From: Legionella feeleii
Lineage (GTDB): Bacteria > Pseudomonadota > Gammaproteobacteria > Legionellales > Legionellaceae
Direction: 5' to 3'
DNA: 64,000 bases
Assembly: GCF_001467625.1 (NCBI RefSeq)
Contig: NZ_LNYB01000081.1
Span: forward strand, 82,846 to 146,845
Shown: piece after piece, positions 50,501 through 59,885 of the stretch
How the letters are laid out: every line of letters starts with the position of its first letter
Position numbering within the stretch: the first letter of the stretch is position 1
Made by a program: the position numbers and the translations under genes
The notes under the pieces: model-generated
What the model was told of the DNA's origin: nothing
Databases searched by the model: none
Seen by the model: only the letters and a program-made list of their open reading frames with translations

Positions 50501-51157
50501 TGCCGATTTTGTTATTAAATCTTGTGCCTTGGCCTTGTCAAGACCCACTACTTTACCAGCTAGATACAGTTCACCCAGTGCTAATTGGGCTTTGGGATTA
50601 CCTTGATCGGCCGCTTTGGTTAACCAAATCACACCAAGCTTTTTATTTTCACCATGACGACTATCCAGGAAATGATCTCCCAAAGTATATTGCGCAATCG
50701 CATTACCACTTTTGGCAGCATCAATATAGTAACGTCTGGCTAAATCAGGATTCTCTTTTGTACCAAGACCAAACAAATAAGCAGCTGCACAGTACATTTG
50801 TGCCTGTATATCCCCTGCCGCCGCCGATTTTTTAAACCAATACAAAGCCTGCTCGAGATTTTTTGCCTCTACAAGGTTATAGCGGGCAAGAAACTGCTGG
50901 GCTGGCAAAACGCCTTTCTCCGCAGCCTGATTGAAATACCGCAGAGCCATAGCATTATTTTTTAATTGACCATAGCCATAGAGGCGCATGCGGCCTAAAT
51001 AATAATCTGCAATGGGGTCTTTACCCGCCTGATTAATAAGCGTCTGTGCAGCCAATGGATAATTCCCCTGACGATAAGCATCCAAGCCATTAATCGCAAA
51101 GGCAGCTTGACCTCCAGTAGCAGCAACCAGATAAAACCATGGTACGAATGATTTCAT
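47543..51157 (-). CDS. enhC: Enhanced entry protein EnhC, Sel1-repeat protein
   Basis: A 1204-residue exported protein with an N-terminal signal (hydrophobic stretch ending QAAFA). It consists of more than twenty Sel1-like repeats of about 36 residues, recognisable by recurring A-x-x-x-L-G-x-x-Y and A-x-x-W-x-x-x-A-A patterns such as AQYLLGQLYQ and AAKWYSLAAEQG. In L. pneumophila EnhC is periplasmic, promotes entry and macrophage growth, and restrains the lytic transglycosylase SltL. Size and position after enhB match that locus. Confidence 0.95.
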   Translation of the reverse strand: MKSFVPWFYLVAATGGQAAFAINGLDAYRQGNYPLAAQTLINQAGKDPIADYYLGRMRLYGYGQLKNNAMALRYFNQAAEKGVLPAQQFLARYNLVEAKNLEQALYWFKKSAAAGDIQAQMYCAAAYLFGLGTKENPDLARRYYIDAAKSGNAIAQYTLGDHFLDSRHGENKKLGVIWLTKAADQGNPKAQLALGELYLAGKVVGLDKAKAQDLITKSATQGYVPAMLMLGEMAVKEKNFQVAKDWFTKAAIENDVHGELALARFYLIPESSFNNPKTAFMWMLQAAQNGSSEAQEALALMYKEGTGVAADERLAEQWQLKAKETVANEGKVAALSEAARWLSNDKANSFTEDETYRLGGIYSAWKNPLALKENNYNQAPQMEGVTRAELYKPQFVMVKPNEIAINDYFDLLAPSMGGNQQTALIFPRYPLDQQIEALQQNESLVLKHKPRVSMINEGLPYPDKAGPQHFDYFDEMTKGWEHQANYQAVLSQLYGQAILGDSDAQFELGQLYQYGVAVAKNPQQAIVYYELAAIQQDVRAEYNLGILYLEGQTTPVDYQKGINWMTDAAFKGNPYAQYVLASIYEKGFTEPNGTVVVQPDMQQAMAMYYLASANGYGLAEYHLADYLVKQSKNGLSVAAKRNRTKLIKRLYAGAVADGVAEARLPLAFYNAMDDNPEKQAQAFAVAKEEANTGDSRAALLLGMMFERGLSVAANQVEALYWYQQTAMNPGIAFILGTYYSQGIGLTKDLQKGRALLQQAADANFSYANLNLAVLKQQSGETFLSDLDKARELGNSKAGLLLADYYLAQASDPEKMQQARDIYQHFAEKGDKEGQLKLGYLYDKGFGGQIDRATAAKWYSLAAEQGEPVAQYLLGQLYQLGRIGTQPDYAAAKKWYAAAQTSYPRASVALGFIYDTVDDNYLKALENYQLAAEKNDAVGQYNLGLVYEDGKGLPVDYVKAKDFYTKAASLGYSKAMTQLADLYFSGALGSRDEQQALHWYKKSAALGDGDALYQLGLLSETGVATKLDFANATSYYQQAAAKGNEKAKLALARMYQYGLGIPKDNEQAARLYGELAANNNAYAQYQLAQMYLDGLLGERKPELGKKLLEQARANGSPQASKLLQWMDAQQQERFSFIEPISINKVPSLADKSADLMYFDALSEWNSGDEAYSRMILDRLRNQFPQYVPAKRAYEQLNQQDIAFSG

Positions 51158-51197
51158 GGTAATTCCCCTCTTTATTTGTTTACCACAATATTGCGGT

Positions 51198-51722
51198 TTA
51201 CTGCGCAGGAATAATGCCGTATCGCACTACTTCCCTTAATGCCCCATTTCTTGTATTGGAATTTACTATCCAATAGTTACCCCGATTATTCATACCATAG
51301 CGAACGTTTGTGTACTCACAGATGGTAAGACTTTCCGAGCAATCCACAATTTTGCCATAGCGTGATTTCTTATCAGGTACCGTACAAATAAATTTTACCT
51401 GTTTCTCACTCGTTGATAACACCGCCCATTGACGAGGGTGAATGGCATGATTTAAATACATACTACGCGAACTTTCTTCATCTCTCATTTGATAAAGGCT
51501 CACGGGCTGACCTAAGGTATTAAACAAGAAATACATCGATTGCCGATCACCACTTTTTCCAGGCAATAAATGCAATGTCTTCAGTTCAAACTCATACCCA
51601 GTATCCCGACACCCCAGTGGGAGTTTATTATTATCTTTTTCTTCCGCATCAGCGAAAACTGATGCCGAAAATACAGAGAAGAACAGTGCACCAGTTAGAC
51701 TCAGTTGAATTATTTTTTTCAT
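51198..51722 (-). CDS. enhB: Enhanced entry protein EnhB
   Basis: A 174-residue exported protein (signal ending SVFADAEE), with a compact domain containing several Cys (CRDTGYEFEL, FICTVPD, IVDCSESLTICEY). No enzyme motif is visible. Assigned by position between enhA and enhC, with a 4-base overlap with enhA and 40 bases before enhC. Confidence 0.9.
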   Translation of the reverse strand: MKKIIQLSLTGALFFSVFSASVFADAEEKDNNKLPLGCRDTGYEFELKTLHLLPGKSGDRQSMYFLFNTLGQPVSLYQMRDEESSRSMYLNHAIHPRQWAVLSTSEKQVKFICTVPDKKSRYGKIVDCSESLTICEYTNVRYGMNNRGNYWIVNSNTRNGALREVVRYGIIPAQ

Positions 51723-52441
51723 TGCTGTTTCTCACTTATCATAACTGGACGAACAATAACTTTTGTTCCCAGATAATTATTTTTCTCAGTAGAAGTCTCA
51801 ACAAAATCATGATTAAGCCATTGAGCATCACGAGTAAATAATCTCACGCAACCATGACTGGCACGATAGCCTGGTATGTCAAATGAACCATGTAAAGCAA
51901 ACCCTTTGTGGAAATACATGCAATAAGGCATCTTCGCTCCACCACGTCCTATTGGGTAAACATTGGAACGGCATTTTTCATTTTCTTTACTGAAGAAACG
52001 AAATATACCTGTCATTGTTCTGCAGGAATGAGCGCTATCGGGACATTTATCCCTACCAGAAGAAATAGGCCCCCATTTTACCAACTGGCCTTGCGCATCA
52101 TAGGCACCCCAAGCCAGTTTATCCTGGTCTACAATAACTTGTTTTTCACCTTCGGCATCAATTTTTAAAGGGAATGGAGAAAAATCCAGGATCGTTTTTT
52201 GAGCCAGGTCACGTGGTACAACAATCACCTTCCCTGCCCATAAATAATTATAAGAACGATTTAAACGCTGTACGATATCGCGTTGCTGTTCATCAGGAAA
52301 CAATTTCTCCCAGCTTTGCCCGCTCCCAACTTTGATACATTGGTATTGCGGGTAAGCACAAAGCCCTGTACCATAATAACTCACTGCCTTGGCTTGAAAG
52401 GCCACCATCATCAGTGTAATCACTCCGGCAAGTTTTCTCAT
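51719..52441 (-). CDS. enhA: Enhanced entry protein EnhA, L,D-transpeptidase domain
   Basis: A 240-residue exported protein (signal ending FQAKA). It carries a YkuD L,D-transpeptidase domain with the HGSFDIPGYRASHGCVRL active-site motif, where Cys is the nucleophile. It may attach proteins or cross-link peptidoglycan in the periplasm. First gene of enhA-enhB-enhC. Confidence 0.93.
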   Translation of the reverse strand: MRKLAGVITLMMVAFQAKAVSYYGTGLCAYPQYQCIKVGSGQSWEKLFPDEQQRDIVQRLNRSYNYLWAGKVIVVPRDLAQKTILDFSPFPLKIDAEGEKQVIVDQDKLAWGAYDAQGQLVKWGPISSGRDKCPDSAHSCRTMTGIFRFFSKENEKCRSNVYPIGRGGAKMPYCMYFHKGFALHGSFDIPGYRASHGCVRLFTRDAQWLNHDFVETSTEKNNYLGTKVIVRPVMISEKQQ

Positions 52442-52780
52442 GTCGTGATTCCCCTAATTAACGTAATCTTTGTGATGCAAGAAGTGTGCTTAAATGCGAT
52501 TCCACCTTCTAGCTACTATTTCGGTCATGCAACTAAAAAGTTTAGCTACACAGAAAATTTCACATAACCTACTGTTTATATTACATAAAGTTGAAATGCC
52601 AACGCTTAGGAAAACAATGCCAAATGTCAAAAATTTAACTATTTAGAAAATAAAAATTTCTTTTTATTCTTTTTGTGAACGGGAAAAAATCTATAAATTG
52701 CCGCCGGCAAGGTGCCAGGCAACCATCAAATGCAGATCTCATGGCTTGGCTACAATGTTTTATACCCGGATTTTGCTAAC
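52442..52780. other. Intergenic region upstream of enhA
   Basis: A 339-base interval between the enhA start and the uvrC stop, both on the minus strand. It holds the enh promoter region and an AT-rich tract around 52620-52700. No clear promoter boxes, RNA gene or repeat was recognised. Confidence 0.5.
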
Positions 52781-54637
52781 TTATTGGTGAAAATGTTGAA
52801 ATATTCGTGTTGCCAACTCCTGGTTAATGCCATTAACCTTGGCTATTTCATCAAGAGGGGCTTTCGCTAGTTCACGTAGACCACCAAAACGACGCAATAA
52901 CGCTTGTCGACGTTTAGGTCCAACACCTTCAATGGTTTCCAGAGAGGAATCAAGCCTGGCTTTCTGTCGTTTTTTTCTATGCGCACTTATGGCAAAGCGA
53001 TGGGCCTCATCGCGAATATGTTGTAAAAGATGCAAGGCAGGTGAGTCAGCAGGTAAAGTCCTTTCTATTCCATCCGTCGCTAAAATCAACCGCTCCCACC
53101 CCGCTTTTCGATCGGGTCCTTTAGCAATACCGAGCAAGGTTACTCCCTCTATTTGCAAGGCAGCAAAAACGCGTTTTGCCACAGCGACCTGCCCCTTACC
53201 TCCATCAATAATCAGGACATCCGGCAAATGCTGTTCTTGGATCAGACGCTTAAACCGCCGTAAAATTGCTTGCTCCATAGCAGCATAATCATCACCAGGA
53301 GTAATCCCATCAATATTAAATCGGCGATATTCATTTTTACATGGCCCATGGGCATCAAAAACTACACAGGAAGCAATAGTAGCCTCTCCCTTCGTATGAC
53401 TAATATCAAAACATTCCATCCGTGTAATGGCAACGTCTCGTTCTAACAATTCATTCAAGGCTTGATAACGTTTTTTCATAGTTGTTGATGAAGCTATGTA
53501 GTCGGCTATAGCCAATCGTAAATTATCCCGGGCAAAATCTAACCAGCGAGCTTTAACACCACGTGGAGCAATTTGAATTTGGCAGTTTTTTCCTCGTAAT
53601 TCACTCAACATTGATTGCAAAAGATTAAGTTCAGCAATGGGTTCATGCGTAATGATCAAGGCAGGGATTCTCTCCGGCGCATCAACATAATAAAAAGCGA
53701 TGAATGCTTCAAAGACTTGCTCCCACAATCCCCGCTCATCATTTTTTTCGTCAAAACGAAGCTTTGGTACAGAAGGGAAAAAGCTTTGGCTCGTTAACAC
53801 GTGCCCATCACGTACTGTGACACAGTGTATGCAGGCGAAACCAGGCCGTGCCTCAATGGCAATCACATCCGCATCCCCGCGTAATTGCACGACACCTTGT
53901 TGTTCTTGTACAAGGCGCAGACTCTTGATCTGATCACGCAAAACAGCAGCTTCTTCAAAAGCAAGACGCTCTACAGCCTGCTCCATCCGTTTAGCCAATT
54001 CATCAAGGATTAATTGAGATTTTCCCTGCAAAAAACGAATTGCATCATTAACTGACTGCTGATAATCCTTAGCGGAAATATAATTTGTACAAGGCGCACT
54101 GCAACGTTTGATTTGATATTGCAAACAGGGCCGTGAGCGAGTGCTGAAATAGCTGTCTCGGCAATTACGAATTTTAAAAACCTTCTGAATGGTATTTAAA
54201 GTTTCCCGTACTGCCGCCACGCTTGGATAAGGACCAAAATACTCGCCTTTTTGCGGTTTTTTCTTACTACGATACAATTCCATGCGTGGGAACGGGTGGT
54301 TAGGAGTAACGTGAATATAGGGGTAAGACTTATCATCCCTCAGCAACACATTGTATTTGGGACGCAATGCCTTAATTAAATTGCTTTCCAGCAAAAGTGC
54401 TTCGGTTTCACTACGTGTCACACTCACTTCAATGGACGCAATTTGATTTACCAAAGAGCGTGTTTTAGCACCAGCATTTTGCTTGGTAAAATAACTGTTA
54501 ACCCGCTTTTTTAGACTACTTGCCTTACCTACATATAACACCGTACCTTCGCTATTTAGCATACGGTAAACACCAGGCTCATTAGTGAGATTGGCTAAAA
54601 ATTTATTCAAAGAAGCTGGAATTAACTTTTCATTCAT
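52781..54637 (-). CDS. uvrC: Excinuclease ABC subunit C
   Basis: A 618-residue UvrC. It has an N-terminal GIY-YIG domain ([19 protein letters not shown]), a UvrB-contact helix ([12 protein letters not shown]), the C-terminal RNase H-like endonuclease core ([20 protein letters not shown]) and a final HhH pair ([13 protein letters not shown]). It makes both incisions in nucleotide excision repair. Downstream of letA, the conserved gacA-uvrC pair. Confidence 0.97.
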   Translation of the reverse strand: MNEKLIPASLNKFLANLTNEPGVYRMLNSEGTVLYVGKASSLKKRVNSYFTKQNAGAKTRSLVNQIASIEVSVTRSETEALLLESNLIKALRPKYNVLLRDDKSYPYIHVTPNHPFPRMELYRSKKKPQKGEYFGPYPSVAAVRETLNTIQKVFKIRNCRDSYFSTRSRPCLQYQIKRCSAPCTNYISAKDYQQSVNDAIRFLQGKSQLILDELAKRMEQAVERLAFEEAAVLRDQIKSLRLVQEQQGVVQLRGDADVIAIEARPGFACIHCVTVRDGHVLTSQSFFPSVPKLRFDEKNDERGLWEQVFEAFIAFYYVDAPERIPALIITHEPIAELNLLQSMLSELRGKNCQIQIAPRGVKARWLDFARDNLRLAIADYIASSTTMKKRYQALNELLERDVAITRMECFDISHTKGEATIASCVVFDAHGPCKNEYRRFNIDGITPGDDYAAMEQAILRRFKRLIQEQHLPDVLIIDGGKGQVAVAKRVFAALQIEGVTLLGIAKGPDRKAGWERLILATDGIERTLPADSPALHLLQHIRDEAHRFAISAHRKKRQKARLDSSLETIEGVGPKRRQALLRRFGGLRELAKAPLDEIAKVNGINQELATRIFQHFHQ

Positions 54638-54719
54638 GAACTGTACCCAATTCAGTAAACAGGCTTGTGGGTTATTTAATTGCTGCAGAAATGCCTTTTA
54701 CTGATGCGTTATTACTTTA

Positions 54720-55379
54720 TTATTCATCATGTAAAGCATCATTAGGCTGTTCAATGACTCGATGTTTCATTGCCAGGAAGGTAAGTTCTACATCATTTTT
54801 TATACCCAACTTATCAAACATACGGTATCGGTAACCATTGATGGTTTTGCTGCTTAAAAACAAACGATCAGCAATATCCTGTACAGTCATACCACTCGTG
54901 ATCATCAACATCACTTGCATTTCTCGTTCAGACAACAAATCGAAGGGAGAATCTTGTACTGCTTCCAAACTGTTAATTGCCATTTTTTGCGCAATTTCGG
55001 CACTTAAATATTTTTCTCCTTTTGCTACCTTACGAATTGCTGCAGCCATTTCTTCGGCTCCAGACTCCTTTGTCAGATAGCCCATGGCACCAAGTTGCAG
55101 AACTCTTGTAGGCATTGGCTCTGCACACACAGCAGTTACAGCAATGACTTTCACTTGCGGATTCGATTTCTTGAGCCGTCTGGTTACTTCCCAGCCGTCA
55201 ATTCCCGGCATTTTCATGTCGAGTAAAACCACATCGGGTTTATGAGATTTAACCAAGGTTAATGCCTGTTCGCCGCTTTCTGCATCAGCAACCACATCCA
55301 CATCGGGTAAATCCTCTAGTAATCGTCGAATCCCCATTCGTACAAGAGCGTGGTCATCAACAATTAGAACTTTAATCAA
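54720..55379 (-). CDS. letA: Two-component response regulator LetA (GacA/UvrY family)
   Basis: Phosphoacceptor Asp54 in LLDMKMPG, acidic pair Asp8-Asp9 in VDDH, and a LuxR-type C-terminal HTH (LSEREMQVMLMI through the TVQDIADRLFLSSKTINGYR helix). In Legionella LetA/LetS turns on small RNAs that sequester CsrA and drive transmission traits such as motility and virulence. The preferred start is a TTG at 55379 with GGAG six bases upstream, giving 219 residues and the family MIKVLIVDDH beginning; an ATG at 55412 would add 11 residues. Confidence 0.94.
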   Translation of the reverse strand: MIKVLIVDDHALVRMGIRRLLEDLPDVDVVADAESGEQALTLVKSHKPDVVLLDMKMPGIDGWEVTRRLKKSNPQVKVIAVTAVCAEPMPTRVLQLGAMGYLTKESGAEEMAAAIRKVAKGEKYLSAEIAQKMAINSLEAVQDSPFDLLSEREMQVMLMITSGMTVQDIADRLFLSSKTINGYRYRMFDKLGIKNDVELTFLAMKHRVIEQPNDALHDE

Positions 55380-55595
55380 GCGTTGCTCCTTGACTGTATC
55401 GCCAATGAACATAAGATATGCTCTGATATTAACAAGACTGAACAGGCATTACAATTGGAACTGATTTTAATCATTTCTTTCACCATCAATTCTTGAATTA
55501 TCTTCCAATAGCACTACAAACACAGCCATTTAAAAACCTCTACCGCTATAGATTTAGCATATACTAAAACTCTACGCTTAAGTGTTGTCAATTTT

Positions 55596-56414
55596 TTAAC
55601 AAGCAAGAATATGAATGTTAGGATTATCTTTATCCACTGGAAACAACGGTGGGTATTCACCTAATTCTCTTGCGCGTTGAATATATTTATTAATATCAGA
55701 CTCTACAAATTTATACAAAATTTTGTAATCGTCGATCACAAAATAGACTGGTTGCAACATATCAATGCGATAAGGCATGCGGAAGGCGACAACAGGATCA
55801 AATAGCACACGCATGGCTATATCACTCTCAACACTGTAAGCCGTTTCACTGATTGAGGACAAAATCCCCCCACCGTAAGCACGGATTCCTTGGGGTGTTT
55901 TAATCAAACCAAACTCAACCGTAAACCAGAATAGACGTTGTAAAAGAGGCCATTCTTCTTCCGGCAACTCCAAGACTCTACGCGCATAAGTGCAAACAAA
56001 ATCGGCATAAACAGGATGAGTTAACATAGGACAATGCCCGAATATTTCATGAAAAATATCAGGTTCTTGCACGTAATCGATTTCTTCTTCACAACGAATA
56101 AAGGTGGCTGCAGGAAATTTCCTCTCAGCCAATAATTCAAAGAATTCACGAGCTGAAATCAACGCAGCAACTGGCGCTACTTGCCAACCAGTTAGTTCTT
56201 GCAGACGGCAACTCACATCAGGCAATTGGGGGATTTGTTTAGCAGTCAAACCAAGATTCTGCAAACCGTGTATGAACTCCTCACAGGCCCTTCCTGGAAT
56301 GATTTTCATTTGGCGCTCATAAAGCGTTTGCCAGATACGGTGCTCTTCAGTGGAATAGGATACCAGACCTTGGGCATCAGGCTGATGAGAAACGTAACGG
56401 CTAACAAATTCCAT
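55596..56414 (-). CDS. phhA: Phenylalanine-4-hydroxylase
   Basis: A 272-residue non-haem iron aromatic amino acid hydroxylase. Iron ligands are His122 and His127 in HEIFGHCPM, and Glu167 in WFTVEFGL. It converts phenylalanine to tyrosine with tetrahydropterin, and in Legionella supplies homogentisate for pyomelanin. The ATG at 56414 follows AGGAGT; a 30-codon extension reaches into a palindromic repeat and is not supported. Confidence 0.94.
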   Translation of the reverse strand: MEFVSRYVSHQPDAQGLVSYSTEEHRIWQTLYERQMKIIPGRACEEFIHGLQNLGLTAKQIPQLPDVSCRLQELTGWQVAPVAALISAREFFELLAERKFPAATFIRCEEEIDYVQEPDIFHEIFGHCPMLTHPVYADFVCTYARRVLELPEEEWPLLQRLFWFTVEFGLIKTPQGIRAYGGGILSSISETAYSVESDIAMRVLFDPVVAFRMPYRIDMLQPVYFVIDDYKILYKFVESDINKYIQRARELGEYPPLFPVDKDNPNIHILAC

Positions 56415-56441
56415 AGTGACTCCTAACACAAGCAAACCTAA

Positions 56442-56541
56442 GGGCTGTTGACAATCTGCTATCTTGGTACTTAGGCCATGATTTTCTGTACCCCAGAAAA
56501 TCATGGCCTAAGTACTCAAGTTGGCGAATTGTTGACTGTCC
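56442..56541. repeat. Dispersed palindromic repeat, copy 2
   Basis: A perfect 22 bp stem, left arm at 56467-56488 beginning GTACTTAGGCCATG and right arm at 56494-56515, loop TACCC. Imperfectly paired flanks extend it to 100 bases, starting GGGCTGTTGACA. Blocks such as TGCTA, CTTG, ACTTA and GATTTTC recur in copies at 23391 and 59746. Between dacB stop and phhA start. Confidence 0.75.
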
Positions 56542-56618
56542 TTATAAACTGAGATGACTTAAATTATAGCGCTTTGCTCAATTGTGCAAGACTTGTAAAA
56601 AAAATTAGCATAAAAGCA

Positions 56619-58058
56619 TCAACTGGATTTTATCAATATTGCACAAAGCTTATCTTCCAAGGCTTTGTACTTTTCTGGGGAATCAACAAAACCATTAATC
56701 ATAATAGAAAAAATAAGCGTTCTTTTCGTCTTGGTTTCAAGGTAGCCCGATAAAGAGGAAACAGCTGACATTGAGCCCGTTTTTGCATGTACTTTTCCAC
56801 GTGTTAAAGGGTCTTTCATTCTATCTTTAAGGGTTCCATCCACTCCCGATACAGGTAGAGAAGAAATAAAATAAGCAGCATAATCAGAGTAGAATGCTTT
56901 CTGTAATAAAGCAACGATTTGCTCTGGAGTAATAAAATTATAACGAGAAGCTCCCGAACCATCGATAAGTGTTGTTGGTGGAAAATTCAAATGCGCCGCT
57001 TCAGCCAGAATAGCCCGCACGGCATTATTACCATTAATGAAACTGCCAGCTTCATGGGTATAGAGAGCACCTATAGTCTTAAATAGGGATTCTGCAATAC
57101 CATTATCAGACTCTTTTAACATGGTTGTAATTAAAGCCTTAAAGGGTAGTGAATCCTGTTTTGAAAAAACTTCAGCTGGTAAGAAGCTCATTTTTCTAAA
57201 CTCTATTTTTTTACTCACTTGAATATGATTTTTCTTTAATAAGTAATCCACCAGCAACCGAGTATTCTCACGGGGTCCACTAATCGCCATCGCTACATTT
57301 TGAGGCTGTGCGTTTGTTTTAATACACCCACTGATTGCATAAGTTTTATCCCCTTCTGGCTTGACTTTGATAGCACAATCTTTCGTTGCTGGCGCCTTAG
57401 TAGTCACTTGATTAATAAAACGAATAGGTTGAGGATAATCAGGCAGTTTAAGTGTCGCCGGCTGCCCTGGCCTGGAAGCGGGAACAAGGGTCGCATTGGC
57501 ACAATTCTGATTAATCATCAGAGCACTAACCGGAGCGCCCCAACAGAAATCCTTATCATCCCAGGTCGTGCCAGGGCTCATCGCTTCATTATCAAAAGCG
57601 GTATCATCAATGATGACAGCACCCTTAATTTTTTTTATCTCAGCTTGAGCAAGGGAACCAAGCAGTTGCTCGAGTTGGTCACTAGTCAACCTGGGATCGC
57701 CAGAAAACTGGATGTAAATATTATCCTCTAAAATGCCGTTTTTAACTTTAGTTTTATCGGCAAAAAGGCGTGTTTGATAGCTAAAATCAGGGCTGAAAGA
57801 CTCTAATGCTGCAAAGGCGGTAAATAATTTTTCATTACTGGCAGGCATAAAATAACGATCAGCGTTTCTTTTATAAAGTACTTTGCCAGTCTTCGCGTCT
57901 TGAACAAGAATACCGATATTTATGTTCTCACCAAACGTTTTTAACGCCTCATCAATATTCTTGCTTATTTGTCCTGCCACCATGTTTTTATTTGCAAAGC
58001 CAGCACAAGACATAAAAGAAACAAACAACAGTGTTAACCAATAGATTTTTTTCATCAC
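56619..58058 (-). CDS. dacB: D-alanyl-D-alanine carboxypeptidase/endopeptidase (PBP4)
   Basis: A 479-residue exported protein (signal near FVSFMSCAGFA). Penicillin-binding motifs: SNEK (Ser74, Lys77 in MPASNEKLF), SDN (in KESDNGIAE) and KTG (HAKTGSMS). This is the type-C PBP4 layout with a large insertion between the first two motifs. It trims peptidoglycan peptides. Confidence 0.95.
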   Translation of the reverse strand: MMKKIYWLTLLFVSFMSCAGFANKNMVAGQISKNIDEALKTFGENINIGILVQDAKTGKVLYKRNADRYFMPASNEKLFTAFAALESFSPDFSYQTRLFADKTKVKNGILEDNIYIQFSGDPRLTSDQLEQLLGSLAQAEIKKIKGAVIIDDTAFDNEAMSPGTTWDDKDFCWGAPVSALMINQNCANATLVPASRPGQPATLKLPDYPQPIRFINQVTTKAPATKDCAIKVKPEGDKTYAISGCIKTNAQPQNVAMAISGPRENTRLLVDYLLKKNHIQVSKKIEFRKMSFLPAEVFSKQDSLPFKALITTMLKESDNGIAESLFKTIGALYTHEAGSFINGNNAVRAILAEAAHLNFPPTTLIDGSGASRYNFITPEQIVALLQKAFYSDYAAYFISSLPVSGVDGTLKDRMKDPLTRGKVHAKTGSMSAVSSLSGYLETKTKRTLIFSIMINGFVDSPEKYKALEDKLCAILIKSS

Positions 58059-58146
58059 TTAGAACCCATTATTTTAGGTCGGTTGACATTTCTACTACAG
58101 ATCAGATCCTAACTACCCCGGCTAGCGAAATGTTAACCTCCCCTGG

Positions 58147-59013
58147 TTATTTGCCTAAACGCCGAATTTGCGAAACGGGTATGAACGTTTCCGTACCATC
58201 ATTCATTCGTCGTTGCTCTCCTTTCCAAGCATGCCCGTAAACGACTTCATAGCTGAGTGGATATTTAGCATCGGCGGTGCATAGCGTTTTATACTCAGCT
58301 TCAAAACGTTGCCAACTACCTTTTCCTGTTAATCCTGCATTACGTGCCTGATTAATATTACGTACACCTTGCGCTTTCAAACTACGCACCAGTTGTTTTA
58401 AACCGGTATAGTGTACTTTTAACACTTCCATATCCACAACTGGATCAAGAAAACGTTCAGCCAACAAGCAATCCCCTATATCGTGCATATCCATGAAATC
58501 ATTGGTATGAGCATAATTATCCGCTTTAAGCCAGGCTTGTTTTAATTCTTTAAAGGTATCAGGACCTAAGGTCGAAAACATCAAGCAGCCTTCGAGATTC
58601 ATGACTCGATTTAACTCTCTGAGGACAGTGGATAAAGGTTGAATCCAATGAATCACTTGATTGGCAAAGACCAGATCAAAGAGACCACTGGGGAAAGGTA
58701 GCGCAGTCATATCAGCATTGACTAAATGCCATTTGCGTCTCCAACCTTGTTTCTTGTTGGCCAAGGTTAGCATCTCATAAGCCAAATCCAAGCCGATAAC
58801 CTGTGCTTGAGGATACTGCTTTTTAAGCAACACGGAAAAAATACCTGTGCCACAACCTAAATCAAGTACATAACGAGGATTAATCTTTAAATAGTGCAAA
58901 CGCTCAAATAAACGCTCACCAATTTCATGTTGTACTTTGGCGGCCTGCTCATACTCAAAAGCGTGCCTGTTAAAGGTATTGCAAATTTCTATTTTCAAAT
59001 TCATCATGGACAA
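58147..59013 (-). CDS. bioC: Malonyl-[acyl-carrier protein] O-methyltransferase BioC
   Basis: A 288-residue class I methyltransferase. The SAM motif is YVLDLGCGTGIFS, followed by VIGLDLAYEMLTLA and ADMTALPFPSGLFDLVFANQVIHW. The C-terminal region (STLGPDTFKEL and later NAGLTGKG) matches BioC, which methylates malonyl-ACP to begin biotin pimelate synthesis. Three ATGs lie within 59004-59013; ATG at 59007 or 59004 is equally possible. No other bio gene is adjacent. Confidence 0.9.
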   Translation of the reverse strand: MSMMNLKIEICNTFNRHAFEYEQAAKVQHEIGERLFERLHYLKINPRYVLDLGCGTGIFSVLLKKQYPQAQVIGLDLAYEMLTLANKKQGWRRKWHLVNADMTALPFPSGLFDLVFANQVIHWIQPLSTVLRELNRVMNLEGCLMFSTLGPDTFKELKQAWLKADNYAHTNDFMDMHDIGDCLLAERFLDPVVDMEVLKVHYTGLKQLVRSLKAQGVRNINQARNAGLTGKGSWQRFEAEYKTLCTADAKYPLSYEVVYGHAWKGEQRRMNDGTETFIPVSQIRRLGK

Positions 59014-59746
59014 TGGAAAGAGTTTATACAGGAATCCAACGCTCGTGCGCCAAAAAATTACCAGTATAGCACAGTTACTGCGTTTGCCTTCGGTTTGCGT
59101 ACTGTGTCAGCAATATCATCGCGACCCATTTGCTGTTTGCCAACCCTGTAATGATTTATTCAAGCAAATCACTCATGCCTGTTATTTTTGTGCTCTTCCC
59201 TTACCCGATGCAAAATTTTTAGTATGCGGTGTTTGTTCCCAAAAAAAACCAGGCTTTGATCACACAATTACCCGTTATTATTTCGAGGAACCACTACGGA
59301 CCTTGATACATGAATTCAAATATCGTGATGCCTTCTATTTACGTACTTTTTTAACCAAACTCATGTTAGATGCTTTGCCGGAGAAAACCACCTCAACACA
59401 ATGTTTAGTTCCTGTTCCACTGCATCCCAGGCGATTACAACAAAGGGGGTTTAATCAAGCAGCTGAACTCGCTAAATTATTGGCAAAACAACTCAAAATT
59501 CCTTGCGAACTCAACCTTTGCAAAAAAATTATTCACACAATCCCTCAAGCCAATCTGGATAGTCAACGACGTCGTAAAAATCTACATCAGGCTTTTCAAG
59601 TTAAAATAAATAGCTATAACCATATAACGCTAATTGATGACTTATTAACGACAGGCAGTACTGTGAATGAATTGGCGAGGCTTTTCAAACAGCAGGGAGT
59701 AACGCGTGTAGATGTTTGGTGCTGTGCCCGCACAAGCAGCAGTTAG
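59006..59746 (+). CDS. comF: ComF family amidophosphoribosyltransferase-like protein
   Basis: A protein of about 246 residues with N-terminal zinc knuckles (CVLCQQYHRDPFAVCQPC and CYFCALPL with CGVC) and a C-terminal phosphoribosyltransferase domain with LIDDLLTTGSTVNE (PRPP site). ComF proteins help single-strand DNA uptake in transformation. The ATG at 59006 overlaps the bioC start; a GTG at 59045 with AGGA upstream would remove the overlap. Ends in a palindromic repeat. Confidence 0.88.
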   Translation: MDNGKSLYRNPTLVRQKITSIAQLLRLPSVCVLCQQYHRDPFAVCQPCNDLFKQITHACYFCALPLPDAKFLVCGVCSQKKPGFDHTITRYYFEEPLRTLIHEFKYRDAFYLRTFLTKLMLDALPEKTTSTQCLVPVPLHPRRLQQRGFNQAAELAKLLAKQLKIPCELNLCKKIIHTIPQANLDSQRRRKNLHQAFQVKINSYNHITLIDDLLTTGSTVNELARLFKQQGVTRVDVWCCARTSSS

Positions 59747-59880
59747 GACTGTTACATTTCTGCTATCTAGACGGTTATGGCCTGATTCTCTGTGCTTCCC
59801 TGCTCACACACGAGTGTATGCTCCGTTGCGATGCCCGAATATCATGATAAGTACTCAAGCTAGCAACTATCAGCTGTCCC
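59746..59880. repeat. Dispersed palindromic repeat, copy 3
   Basis: A 135-base imperfect palindrome starting in the comF stop codon. The left arm begins GGACTGTTACATTTCTGCTA; the right arm in reverse complement begins GGGACAGCTGATAGTTGCTA and goes on through CTTGAGTACTTATCATGAT. Internal GCATCGCA matches the centre of copy 1. Between convergent comF and the M50 gene. Confidence 0.65.
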
Positions 59881-59885
59881 TCTAA

